Assembly (NCBI GenBank): GCA_016758965.1
Contig: JAEPRB010000339.1
Location: 1 to 34,366, forward strand
Length of the DNA stretch: 34,366 nt
Direction: 5' to 3'
Origin: Circinella minor
Taxonomy: Eukaryota; Mucoromycota; Mucoromycetes; Mucorales; Lichtheimiaceae
Shown here: piece by piece, positions 23,200 through 34,279 of the stretch
How positions within the stretch are numbered: position 1 is the first letter of the stretch
Layout: each line of letters begins with the position of its first letter
The notes under the pieces: model-generated
Database searches by the model: none
Told to the model about the DNA's origin: nothing
Seen by the model: only the letters and a program-made list of their open reading frames with translations
Position numbers and translations under genes: made by a program

Positions 23200-24243
23200 A
23201 TGAGCACTACCAATAGCACCGACACCCCCTCCTACTACGTCTCTGTCACCTTTTCCGTTACTGGGAAATGCTATGTTACTTTCGAAGACAAAAATAGTAG
23301 CCCTACATCATGATGACAAAAGAAGCGAACACGAAAACGAATTAAATTTGCTTGACGGTTTTGCCCTTTTTATGCATAATGAAAATATGCACTGAAACGA
23401 TCAGAAATTTCTTGGAGACTTTTCGGGACGATTACCATCGTCTAATAGAATCGAACGACAATTATAATAAAAAGATATTCTGGAGCAATTGAACGAAGGT
23501 GTGGCGTTTCATTCTGGATTTTATTTAAAACAAGTTCAGGGGCTAGCAACGTGTCTACAATCTATCAAGCTGAGTAGAATGAAAGTCCTTCTTGAGATGA
23601 AGCTATTCCAGAATTCGTCGAATAATACAAATGACCGAGACTTCTTATCTAAAAGTTAACTGGCCAAATTACGACGAAATGGGTCAATTTGTAAAAATGT
23701 TCTGTCGATGTGTATGTCAGTCATATATCAAAGGTAGATGTAGGTGCACTAGTGCTGCTTTGATTATTTACAGTTCTTCGTACAAACGGAGATGAATTTG
23801 TTAATGACGAAGAACGCGTTGATAATGATAATAAATTGGTACATCAAGTATTGGATTTGGAAAGGACAACTACACCGATAGGATTATATACGCATACATG
23901 TTATTGATACAATTGATATTCTAACAGGTTCGGTCTGAACCATCTTGGAAAAATCATCCAAAACAAATAATTACGAAACAAAATGAAAACAACAAAAGAA
24001 AAGGGTCCAAGAGCTATCACCACGACAATGAAACCAGAAACATCGAAACTAACATCACCATCAGAAACTATTTTAAACCAAGGCATCGAAATCGACATCA
24101 ACAATATAGAGTAAAACTTGACCAATAAAGAAAAACAACAAATCTATAAAATGTTCGAAAAATTAGAGTCTGTAATATTTTGGGCAGTTCAAGGGAGAAA
24201 AAAAGAAGTTGCAAAAAAAAGAAGTATAAGCTCAAAGTGGTAG
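23200..24243 (+). pseudogene. Decayed gene of unknown family (several frameshifts and stops)
   Basis: Protein-like segments follow each other on the plus strand. An ATG at 23200 opens a 37-residue stretch (STTNSTDTPSYYVSVTFSV...) closed by TGA. After a frame change comes HENELNLLDGFALFMHNENM, with stops, then EQLNEGVAFHSGFYLKQVQG, LATCLQSIKLSRMKVLLEMK and on to 23656. A further frame change gives LKVNWPNYDEMGQFVKMFCR (after 23630). A short possible intron (from about 23732 to the TTACAG near 23771) leads to LRTNGDEFVNDEERVDNDNK. A final frame from 23983 to 24243 is interrupted by one TAA and contains EKQQIYKMFEKLESVIFWAV. The segments look like one ancestral protein, possibly of the lineage-specific unknown families common in Mucoromycota. 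Function cannot be named. Confidence 0.5.
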
Positions 24244-24867
24244 AAGAATAGATTATGGGATTCACTTGCAACTGCAACTACCGTCAGTAAGTAAATATAT
24301 TTGTATTTTTTTTCCTTCATATGCTTTGTTTTACCATAAATGCTTAATTTGAATATTATTCTGATTTTTTTTATACTAGCACAAGTCAAACAATAATTCT
24401 TGATCATCAATACGATCATTGAAAAAATGTTTTTACTGCGGACGAATTGAACGAATCAAAAGAAGATAATAGCAACCTGCTGTTGTTCCTCGTTAGAGTG
24501 CATCAGCAGTAAGTTGATCTAACTTCTTCAATAAGTAATAAGATAAAATAAAAACGGATTATGATGCCTGTGCTATGTTTTTAACTCTTTTGCTATTATA
24601 TTCTCATTTGTAGAAAACACACAAGGATATATATGAATATACACAAAAAATTGACCACATTCTTATTGATGATCCTCTTCTCATACTGCCGACGTTCACT
24701 TTAATGTTTGCCTTGTTTTTTTTTATGATGAAGGAAGCTGACATTAAAGAAAGACACTTTAGATGCGACAAACAATATCAGATGTAGGGCTTTATGAACA
24801 CCATCCTTTTAATAACATACAAAGTAATTAAATGTTTCAATAAATATGCTTTTATATGTAATACAGC
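24244..24867. other. Inter-pseudogene stretch with fragmentary open frames
   Basis: Short coding-like pieces occur (for example a CFYCGR-containing piece near 24430-24470 and DIKERHFRCDKQ near 24740-24775), bordered by GTAAGT-like and TAG/CAG splice-like sites. They may be remnants of the same decayed loci on either side. None is long enough to define a gene. Confidence 0.3.
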
Positions 24868-25278
24868 GACGAAAAATTTAACCAAGTCAATGCAGCAGCA
24901 TGTAACAGCAAGCACAAAGTTTCTACAGCTAAATATGTTCAACAAAAAATATACGTACGTAGGGGAAGAAAGATGGATGCAATCTATATTGGTAATGAAA
25001 CAGAATTATAATGTATGGAAGTCTGAAGTGAAGTGGATCAGATAAAAGAATATGGAAGGATAGTACGTATAAAGAAAATATTAGTTGTACAAGACCCAAC
25101 TTTCAAGAAGTACACAGGCTTTTTCATAAGGCCGATATCACTGGATATGCCATTCATGGTTAGCAGCTTTAGACTTGTACTGATACCTATCTGTGTGGAC
25201 CATTTTCTTGGGTACGTACTTCCTAATAAACTTCGTTTAATGATTACTGTTTCATGTGTCTATGTACAAGGTTATTAA
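24868..25278 (+). pseudogene. Decayed gene fragment with two in-frame stops
   Basis: One frame from 24868, just after a TACAG that could be a 3' splice site, reads EKFNQVNAAACNSKHKVSTA, then VRRGRKMDAIYIGNETEL, stop, CMEV, stop, then VDQIKEYGRIVRIKKILV to a stop at 25276-25278. The block RGRKMDAIY with downstream charged KEYGR looks conserved and recalls multi-copy unknown proteins of Mucoromycota. Because the stops break an otherwise protein-like frame, I call it a pseudogene. It may be the 3' part of the decayed locus at 23200. Confidence 0.45.
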
Positions 25279-26176
25279 TATATGGTGTTATGTACGTACT
25301 TTTGTGCCTGAGGAACAGATGTACGTATTGTCGATGAGCAAAAGATACTTTTCTTATCAACCAATATATTTTTTATATTTCTCTTTCCACCCATTGTGAT
25401 TTATTTGTTAATACTGTGAAAACTATATAATTTTCTCATATGAACTCACTTATATGTAGTATCATATTTCCATAATAACAGCACTATTTTTTATTTTTAT
25501 TTTCGTTTGTTTCAATAACCAACAAACATGTTATTACATAGATATCTCTAACAGGATGAATGCCATCATTGATTAGAAAAATACAGGATTGCAGAAACGA
25601 GATAATGGATCATTATATGCTAACTGGAATTCTAGAAGAATTTATTCATCACTTGAATTGGAATAAACTATTTAACTATTTGTAAGAAAAATGATTTTAT
25701 TTACTTTTTTTAGTAACTAAGCCCCTAGCAATATCTGTAGAATATAACTATAAATAAACTGTTGTAAAACGTATACTCTATAACCAAGTCTCGAAAGATT
25801 TGTTTATTCCATCAAGTCAAATTACACAGAAATACTAGCAACTGGAGGATATAACATTCATGCATATTTTGCTTATTGTTATCCAATTTATCATTAATTA
25901 TTAAATATTGACGATACCCGTTGATCACGCTTAATAAGGACGGCCACATGTCTAAATTACCATCAATAGAACAATCACAATTATTCAACTTATCCATTTT
26001 TAAACATATACATACACAGCCCATCCCCAACAGTATACAGAACAAAAATAAACACCAAGTATATGTGAAAACCGAAAAAAAAAAAGATAAAGTGGGGGAA
26101 TCATCCAATAATTTTATATACGAAAGTGGATTTTAACTTTTTTATTCTTGTCGTAAGAAAAGAGCTATTTAGCAAT
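25279..26176. other. Intergenic, no supported gene
   Basis: AT-rich flank between the decayed region and the 3' end of the eEF1B-gamma gene. Open frames at 25812-26108 (minus) and 25921-26136 (plus) have no motif and overlap what should be the eEF1B-gamma 3' UTR. Nothing else is seen. Confidence 0.4.
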
Positions 26177-27855
26177 TTATTTGAAGACCTTGCCATCGAC
26201 ACAACCTTCAACTTCCCAAGCCATATACTTATAGATTTCATCCTTCTTTTCTTCATATTGGGAAGGATCAATCTTGACAAAGTTGTAAGATTCATAATCA
26301 GCAGCATCGTAGATTTCGAAAGGAACTTCTTGACCACGGATGACAAAGTAACCACTGATGGTGTTGTTGTTGTTAGTACCGCAAACGATCATGGAACCGA
26401 AAGCATACTTGTGAGCACGTTCCAAACGAGCATAGAAACCACCAATCAAGTTGTTGGACATGAAGACTTGAGTCAATTCATCGTTGTACTTGTAGTCGAC
26501 CTTCCAGATAGAGAAACCTTCAGCGTCGAAGTTTTCCCAGAACCACTTCATAGCAACATCGGTATCGTTGTTACTATTTAATGAAAGAACAAAAGAAAAA
26601 TGGTTAATGCCTTTTTTTTCTCCTTTTGATCCTCCCTTTTGATAATAATAAAAAAATAGTAAATTAATTTTACCTGTACATGCGCTTCCAGTCATCCATC
26701 TTGAAGTTGGAAGGAGGCAATAAGTCCAAAGCAGACTTGGGCTTAGGAGCAGGCTTTTCAGCAGCAGCTTCAGCAGGCTTTTCTTCCTTCTTTTCTTCCT
26801 TCTTCTTGGGTTGTTCCTTCTTGGTTTCCTTCTTTTCCTTCTTGGGAGGAGTGTACTTCAAAGGAGTTTCGCACAAAGCAACTTCACCCAAAGCGGCCTT
26901 GAAGTGCTTCTTGGCAACAACAGTGTTGAAGTAACGGGTAACGTTCTTGAATTCAGAACGGAAAGCCTTGTCAAAGACAGTCTTGTAACCCAAGACCAAA
27001 GAAGTGACAACAGCGATATCAGCGAAAGTGATATCTTCACCAACGAGGTAAGTCTTGGTCAATAAGATTTGGTCCAAAGCACCCAAAGCACGCTTAAGCT
27101 TTTCAATGGAACCATCAACATTAGGCTTCATGTAGGGAACGTAGCCCAACAAGGGGTAAACCCAACCACCGAGGTTGATGTTGATTTCGTTTTCGGAGAA
27201 AAGGATCCACTGGAGAATCAAGGCTTTTTCGACAGCATTGGAACCCAAAAGAGGAGAGTCTTCTTGTTGAGCAGCAGCTATTTAAAAAAAAAAAAGGAAA
27301 TAGAATCATAACATTAATAAAACCAGACTTTTACTTAATAAAAAATATATAAAGACACACATCTCGAACTATTTTTCGAAATTTTATTTTCAAGATATCT
27401 TACCATAGTAGGCAATAGCACTGGACTCGAACAAGTTTACCTTGTCACTGGAGAAAGCGGGAATCTTGCCCATGGGGAACTTGGCCAAGAATTCAGGAGT
27501 ACGGTCCTTAGCAAAGTCGAAGCTTTCAACATCGACGGAGACACCGCTATAAGCAGCCTATATATAACACAATATTATATTTTATTGAGTTTTTCTTTTT
27601 TTCTTTCTTTTGTTTCCATTTGACGCAATGATAATTATTTAATTTAAATTGCGGCATGAACTATGTTTAAAAAAAAAAGGACTTACGGCAATTTGAGCCT
27701 TAGCAACACGGGGGTTCTCAGGGTAGGACTGGATAGTCTATATATATCAGAAACAATGTAATTGATATTAGATTAATGATGGGGATTGATATAGCTTTGT
27801 TTGTTATAATGGATGGATGGATGGATGGATTATATATACGTACGCCGATGGACAT
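26177..27855 (-). CDS. Translation elongation factor eEF1B subunit gamma
   Basis: This is the structural subunit of the eEF1B guanine-nucleotide exchange complex that recharges eEF1A with GTP during translation in the cytoplasm. Five exons are inferred on the minus strand: 27855-27844 (12 nt, MSIG), 27737-27687, 27557-27404, 27277-26674 and 26573-26177, giving 405 residues (yeast homologues 412-415). Domains in order: thioredoxin-fold GST N-domain ([17 protein letters not shown], then MGKIPAF and ESSAIAYY), GST C-domain (about 88-215, with [20 protein letters not shown]), a Lys/Glu/Pro/Ala-rich linker (about 218-255) and the conserved eEF1-gamma C-domain (DDWKRMYSNND to [13 protein letters not shown]). 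Codon choice is strongly biased to C/G-ending codons, unlike its AT-rich neighbours, as expected for very high expression. The first intron carries a GGAT microsatellite. Confidence 0.96.
27809..27830. repeat. ATGG tetranucleotide microsatellite
   Basis: Five and a half tandem copies of ATGG lie inside the first intron of the eEF1B-gamma gene (27738-27843). On the gene's strand it reads as CCAT repeats. Confidence 0.9.
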
Positions 27856-29115
27856 GATGAATTTCAGTGGATAAAGAAGAATTATAGAATCGATCGACTA
27901 AGTTTCTTATAATTCAATCTGTCGGGATCCAAGTTTGATTTTCCTAAAAAATCATGCCGACTGAAAATGGTATTGGCGAATAAGAATTTCGTAAGCCATC
28001 ATGCTCCTTGTCCTGTTAAATAATTAAATATGATTTTAACAGACTTGTATTGACGTATTGAGGTTTTATTTGAGAACCATAAGCATACTGCTATTGTAGA
28101 CAAAAAAAAAAGAAAGAAAGAAGAAATTGAAGGCCATTAATTATTAACGAATCACTCTTCGTTTTCATCCTTCTTCTAACCCTCTGTCCTCTTGAATTGA
28201 TCATAATACTGACTATATATATATTGACTTCCAACATGTTGTATAAATGATCTGGTAAACTCATGCGTATAACCCAATCATCGTTCTTTATTTATCATGA
28301 TGTATGATCTAATTTCAACGTCAAATAAATACAATATAGAGGCGCTATGTATGATGTATTTTTTGACATCTCTAGTTAGTGATGCTAATAACAATGTTTA
28401 TGAATAAAAAATTAGTGCAGTGTTCTGATAAATACAATACTTTTTTTTCTCTTATGTAACCTATAAAAAGCATGTTGTGAATACTTTAAAGGTATGTATC
28501 ATAACTTTTTAGTCAACCGTTGTCTGGATCATCAATTGATGTGTTACGGGTAAATAGTATTACTTAGCTTTTCCATGCATTCCTCACTACTCTCACGTAT
28601 GATAGTATATGATATTCTATATTCAAAAAGTAAAAAATTAATTTACACCGTATATAAAATTTTGGTGCAAATGATGCCATTGACAAATTTGCTATATTTA
28701 TTATAATCTTTTTGACCAATAGCCATGAGCCTATCATATCTTGTACGTATTATTATAATTATTGTTATTTTTGAAAAAGATAGTTACTGCATAACATATT
28801 GGCTAATCAATCCAAGTCTCAACATTTGTCACACATAGCTGCAAGTATCGGGCCGTTTCAAAATTATAAACCAAGTGCATACAATAAGATATCGGGTATA
28901 TGTATACATAGCTTTTTTTTATTGTTATATTATATGTGATTGTAAATTTTGAGAAAGTCACTCATTGAAACTAGTCTGGCAATGTTTAATAGGTTTCAGA
29001 TAGCCTTTTCTCAAACCCAAGAGTAACGATGGTTATAACACTATTAATTTATCGAAATGATCGTGGTTTTTTCCATAACAGGACTAATTTACAACACCAC
29101 ACGTCATATTACGAC
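27856..29115. other. Intergenic: eEF1B-gamma promoter and WC-1-like gene 3' flank
   Basis: No gene is supported in this 1.26-kb AT-rich stretch. The right-hand part is downstream of the photoreceptor gene and the left-hand part upstream of the eEF1B-gamma start at 27855. The latter includes a CATCC/CCTTCTTC pyrimidine-rich patch (28160-28200) and an A run (28102-28111). No tRNA-like or other RNA gene was recognised. Confidence 0.4.
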
Positions 29116-32100
29116 TTAGCGCAGTATACAAGTGTTACAGAATAAAGGTTGATCTTGTGATTCATATTCAATTAATTCTTGAGGGTCAGCTAGTCTTCGT
29201 AAGCAACTTTGACAAATGATGTCTGCTGTTGCTTTACATAACTATTATGATATAGGGGAGAAAAAAAACAGTTCATATCATAGGAGGATCATTATATATA
29301 TGATATATATGGAATCAATCCTTACTTACCTCTTTCTTTTTCTTTAACGCATCACTTAAATATCCACGAAGCTTATTATTATTTATTCGTAGTTGATGTA
29401 ATTCGTATTGCCAGTTGGATTTGTGTTTGACGTCAAGTTCTTTTATCATTTTTTCAGTTGAGATCATTTTCGCAACATTTTCGTTACTTTTTTCTTCTTC
29501 CTGATTGTGATGAATCTTGTCCCCTTCTGTATTTAAATTATGTTGTTCAGTTTGTGTAGATAACCCTGATTTCTTTACATCTGGATCCAAAGATATTAGA
29601 ATTGGTTCTTGATTATCATTTTGAGTGTCGATGGGAGCCATTCTAATATTCATTAATATAAAACTTGGTTGCTTAAAAGGGTGGATGGTGGAGCCATCTG
29701 GATAAAATGTAGATGCAACCGATATCTCTATCCCTGCATTATTTAAAAGCGTGTGTTGTAAATGCACAATCTTTCCTTCTGTTGTTTCAGCTAATGATCG
29801 TGTAAGATCAGTGGTTCGGCAGCTTTTTAGAAATTGATACATGGAAACGCCAACAATATCATTCGGGGTGAATCCTAAAATATTAGCGCATGTCCAACTT
29901 GCATAAAGAATCAAACCATCCGTACTAAGTTTACACCACACTTCATGATCATCTGTCGCAGTTGATATTGTTAACTTTTTATTATTACTATCACTAACAT
30001 TGTTGTTGTTGTTATCGGCGATGTTAGTATTACTCCTATCAGAACTAATATCGTCATCGGTATTTTGTTTATGACTGTCATTATTTCTGGTATTATTTTT
30101 CTTTTCTATTTCTTCGTTGCCTATTTCGGATGCTGATGTTGTAGTTGCTACCGCTGATATTTGTTCACCTAATAATGGAGTTACAGCTGTTGAATTACCT
30201 CGGATTGTACGTCCAACTGAAGCAGCGTGAGCTGTTAATTGATAAGCAGGCCGTTCTCTACCAGAAAGTACAACATATTTCCGTCCTCGACCATCTTCAT
30301 TGTGTAATCGTCCCATACATTCCATCCACATATAACTGCCATTTTTACGGCGAATACGATAAATAATGTTCACTCGTTCACTCGGTCCATTTGATGATTG
30401 TTTTAATTCGCGTAAAACTGTAGTGATATCGGAAGGATGACATATTGTAGAAATCGATTTTCCTTCTATTTCATTAGGTTTATAGCCTAATATAGAGCTG
30501 ATGGAATCGGAACAATATAAGAAAATCCCTTTGATTGTTAAAACATGCATAAAATCTGGATATTCCTTTAATAAAAGTTCCTCCCAAGATCGTTTATATT
30601 TTCCACTGTCTCGATTGGCTTCTGATATTAAAGTTTCAATAGACATAGGTTCTTCGGTGGATTCGGGAACAAGTGCATTACTAGTTGAACGATGCTTAGC
30701 TGATGAAGGTCGTACCCATTCTTTTACCGGAACAATTTGGCCTGCTTCTTGTTCTTGCGAACCATGCGAATCTAACACACAGAATTATGCATGTATGAAT
30801 ATGCAAGTATATGTATCATGTTGTCCTACTACACATTTCTTCTCATTTTATCACTTTCTCTTCTTCATTCCCACATAAAATAAATTACTACTTTCAGAAA
30901 GAAAAGCAAAAAATCTATTGCTTGCTTACTTGATAATGATGGTATTACAGGCGGAATAAATAAATTTTGATAATTGACCATGTATGTACCGTCTGTATAA
31001 TATATATGAGATAAATAGATAGACAAAAAGTAGTGAAAAATATGTATGCATTAGTTCAAAGTCCAATATTCAATTAGGAGCACAGGTATAGATTATATCT
31101 AGAAAGGAGAGAGTAGGAGCAGTGGAAAGCGAAATAAATAAAAGAAAAAACAGCTCATTGCTCCAGTTTCTATTCAAAAACAAAAGGAATACCTTAACTA
31201 CCCTTCATATTTTGCATAATTAAATTTGGTTGTTCTACTAAATCCACTTGAAATCCAACAAAATAACTTATTTCTTCATCCACTTCATATGAAACAGGGA
31301 TCACCGTTAAAAGATTGACAAATGGCTATTATTATTATTATTAATGAGCAAAAATAATTAAAATATTCCAGTTATACATAATATAGTAAAGATACATATA
31401 TTTAAACTTATGCTTTACCTGACCCGATTTTTTATAATTAATAATACTAGCTTGTGACTCTTTGCCTTGAAATAAATGAGTTCTAATATGATAAACAGTA
31501 TTATTATCAGTATATCTTCGCTTGGATCCCATAGCAACACCTCCATCAGGTGCTTGAAGAAATCGACAGTTACGCCCCATGATTTCGCGCGACGAATAAC
31601 CAGTAAGATGTTCAAACATAGGAGATGCATAAATAATAGGGAAATCATACTGTCGTGCATCCACGACTACTATTGAACTAGAAAGATCGACTGGTCCCAA
31701 GTTGATTTGTGGATTTGGTCTATAATATTGATATAAAATAAAGCATTCTTTTAACTCTTTTTTTTTCTTAGCCTATGAAAATATATGTTTAAGGGACAAA
31801 AGAGAAAAAGATACGAAAAAAGTTGGATTTTTTTTTCGCGTGTAGATTTTAGGGGGGAGTAAAATAGGGGCGAGGAAAGTAAAGTAAAAAAAAAGGAGGG
31901 TAATAACAGAGCAATAAAATATATAACAATAATAACTTTTTTTTTACCTATTAACAACGCGTACTAAAACAGATAATATATCAAAACCAGTGCTGGTATA
32001 CATTCCAGAATATCGTTCATTGCCAATACTTGAATCTTCTTTTGTTGTTGCGGTCATTCCAGTTGTTACTGGTAGATTTAAAAGGGGATCTGTAGAAATA

Positions 32101-32366
32101 GATTTTGAAATCTGTGTTACTGATTGTTTACTTTTATGTTGTTGTTGTTGTTGTTGTTGTTGTTGCTCAGGTATAATCTCCTTAATATTGTTGTTATTAT
32201 TAGGTAACAAAGTGGAGGTTGACAACGAAATTCCTGCTGATGGTTCATTAGTGATTAGACCAGCTAAATAACCACTATAATAATGAAGTCTATCAGTGGG
32301 TGGTGGTATGTTATTGCTTTCATAGCATTGTGAATTAAATGATGCAGTGTTAAATAAAGAATCCAT
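29116..32366 (-). CDS. White collar-1-like LOV/PAS blue-light photoreceptor
   Basis: A flavin-binding blue-light sensor and transcription regulator of the WC-1 family, acting in the nucleus with a WC-2 partner. Six exons are inferred: 32366-31948, 31719-31419, 31325-31202, 30992-30930, 30771-29330 and 29241-29116, giving 824 residues. Order: low-complexity N-terminus with poly-Gln (about 67-76); LOV domain (about 150-275) with GRNCRFLQAP, photoactive C191, the extended loop typical of WC-1 LOV domains, and NYKKSGQPFVNLLTVIPV; PAS B (about 374-480, with LYCSDSISSILGYKPNEIEG); an Asn/Asp-rich linker; PAS C (about 578-684); a basic coiled coil (about 745-783); and a C-terminal CQSC-x21-CNTC module ending at residue 824. 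This module sits where the GATA finger is expected but lacks the EWR-GP and post-finger basic region. The splice LKKKKE to LCKATAD keeps phase. Zygomycetes commonly carry several WC-1 paralogues. Which one this is I cannot say. Confidence 0.9.
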
Positions 32367-32580
32367 TATTATTTTTTGAGTATGAAGATAAAACGAGAAA
32401 AGAAAGATAACAAAATTTGAAAAAGGTCCGGATAATAAAAGCGAATCATGCCGATGAGTTTGAAGTCCGATGGAAAATAATTCTTTTGTATGTTGGAAAT
32501 AAGCTGACTGGCTTATAAAAACACCAAGTGACGCGTCAAATAATATTTCTACTTTTTTTTATCATATCTTTTTTTTTACT
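32367..32580. promoter_or_regulatory. Promoter region of the WC-1-like gene
   Basis: 214 bp lies between the photoreceptor start and the helicase remnant on the other strand. It contains an A/G-rich patch (CT-rich on the gene's strand) near 32380-32420 and T runs near 32550-32578. No defined light-response element could be identified by eye. The helicase remnant begins mid-domain immediately after the T run, so this boundary may be an insertion or deletion breakpoint. Confidence 0.35.
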
Positions 32581-33879
32581 GCGATTGTTTATTGTCCAAC
32601 GTTAAAACTGGTATACGAATCTCATATGCTGCTATGTAAACAAACCGATGAGCTGTATCCGCAATGTTTTTATGGTGCAATGGCAATTGAAGAAAAGGAT
32701 GCGTCATTGAAGAGTTGGAGAGAGGGTCCATCAAAGGTTATGGTCGCTACCTCTTCCTTTGGTACTGGTATTGATTATGGGCAAGTCAAGTTGGTGATTC
32801 ACCATTCATATTCTGTTGACGCACTATCATATATTCAGGAGGGAGGTCGAGCTGGGAGGGATGGCAAACCTGCCCAATGTATTTTGGTTGCGGATGAGCT
32901 GATGCTTGAAGGGATGAAACAAGTAGATGACGAAAATGACGATCGATGGAAACAAGGAAAAAAGGAATTTGCTGAATTCATACTGTCACCAGGTTGTTTG
33001 AGGCATAAGATCCAAGCTGTTGTTGATGACAAGTCGCTGCCGTGTGTAGCCTACCCTCCGGAGTATCAGAAATGCTCTATATGCAAGTCAAAAGGTAATA
33101 ATAATAAAAAGTGTATATTATCTCACCCATCTACTGCATTATGCTTATTTTATTTTTTTTATTTATTTAAAATCGTAAAAATAGCTCCTAATCGAACTTA
33201 TGGATCAAAGGTATTTTTTCAATTCATCATTTCATGGTCAAGCGTCTTTTGTTATTATATACTGTAGGATCATTATATTAACCACAACCCTATATTTATA
33301 TTGCTTCTTCGGACAAACACAGACCTTACTATGACGTCGAATCTTTTGATACGCTATCAATCTTTGAGGATCAGTAATATAGACGAAAAAGACTTCGCAT
33401 AAATAGAATGGCTCGCTTGCAAAAACTAATTGATGCCGCGGAACACAATTGTATGATGAACTTTGTCGCCCGAAGAGAACTTGCACCGGAAAGGGGCTGT
33501 AAAATAGTTCACTCAGGTTTGCTTTCGTTGCTTTGAATCCGGTTATTTTGCTGGAGCGTGCTTGACCAAGGTTCGACAAAGTGGAACTGGTACTTGTTTT
33601 TATTGCCTTTTGCCTGGAAAAATGGAAGATGTCGACATCCACCAAAAAGTTCCATTCGGGATATGCCAGAAGACCAGGAAAGATATTCTGGCTCCTTTTG
33701 TGTGTGCTATGTATCGTGTAAAGAAACAAGACCTCGAACGTTTTGCTGTACGAACTTTCGCTACGGTCGTATAGCTTGCTGAATGGATGGTTGAATCTCC
33801 CCGTAACTATAACAAGATTAACTTTCCCAATAATGCAATGGAGTTATTTTATTCTTTTGCTGATAATATTATCCAATAA
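32581..33879 (+). pseudogene. RecQ-like DNA helicase, 5'-truncated and decayed
   Basis: The frame starts in helicase motif IV (AIVYCPTLKLVYESHMLL). It continues with motif V (MVATSSFGTGIDYGQVKLVI) and motif VI (QEGGRAGRDGKPAQCIL), the arrangement of RecQ helicases, then a region with CSICKSK. Motifs I-III, including the ATP-binding Walker A and DE.H box, are absent upstream. Later segments need a splice at about 33094 (GTAATA...AAATAG) and frame changes: IDAAEHNCMMNFVARRELAP, GTGTCFYCLLPGKMEDV, an in-frame TAG at 33772-33774, and NNAMELFYSFADNIIQ ending at 33879. The long RecQ-plus-Cys-rich tail layout resembles repeat- or telomere-associated fungal RecQ genes. It is non-functional as seen. 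Confidence 0.8.
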
Positions 33880-34145
33880 CAATCGTTTTTTTCCTATTAT
33901 ATTCTTATTCTCTTTTATTATTTCTATTTCATCTTAAAATTAAAGAAATTTTGTATACCACATATAATCACCATAATCAAAAAAAAAAGATCCTGAAAAA
34001 CATTCATCAAAACATAATTCATGGGGTGTTTAGTATACAAATGTACAAAAGTTATTGCTATAAAGTATTGTAACTGTTACAAAGAGTACTATAAAATTAT
34101 TAAGATTCTTTTAGAAAAAGAATAGTATTGGTTTTTTCCCATCGA

Positions 34146-34277
34146 TTTGCGCACACAATTTTTTTTTTGCGCCCTGAGATTTTTTTTTTGCGTGTCCTTA
34201 TTTTTTTTTGCGTACATTTTTTTAATTTTTTGCGTATAATTTTTTTTTTGCGCATTGAATTTCCAAGTTTGCGTATA
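34146..34277. repeat. Array of T-run plus GCG units
   Basis: Seven TTTGCG occurrences are spaced about 15-25 bp apart. Most are preceded by a run of 8-10 T, with variable short spacers between (starting at 34146 and ending just before the transposase remnant). It is a degenerate tandem array, not a simple microsatellite. It resembles in kind the TGCAAAAA units of 18850-18960 read on the opposite strand. Slippage during replication or a decayed element end are both possible. Confidence 0.6.
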
Positions 34278-34279
34278 TA

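Noticed and set aside
23925..23940. GGTTCGGTCTGAACC palindrome, resembling a tRNA T-arm
   Set aside because: No acceptor, D or anticodon arms around it. It lies inside the decayed gene. No tRNA or rRNA was found in the window.
26126..26581. 151-codon plus-strand frame
   Set aside because: Antisense to the well-supported last exon of eEF1B-gamma.
32101..32170. Cys-rich run in a plus-strand frame
   Set aside because: It is the antisense of the CAA/CAG poly-Gln tract of the WC-1-like protein.
33238..33729. 163-codon minus-strand frame
   Set aside because: Longer than its neighbours, but the plus strand over the same bases carries the recognisable Cys-rich tail of the RecQ-like remnant, so this is a shadow.
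34146..34277. Regularly spaced short repeats considered as a CRISPR-like array
   Set aside because: Repeat units are T homopolymers with a 3-base core and the spacers vary in length. The genome is eukaryotic and there is no cas-like gene.
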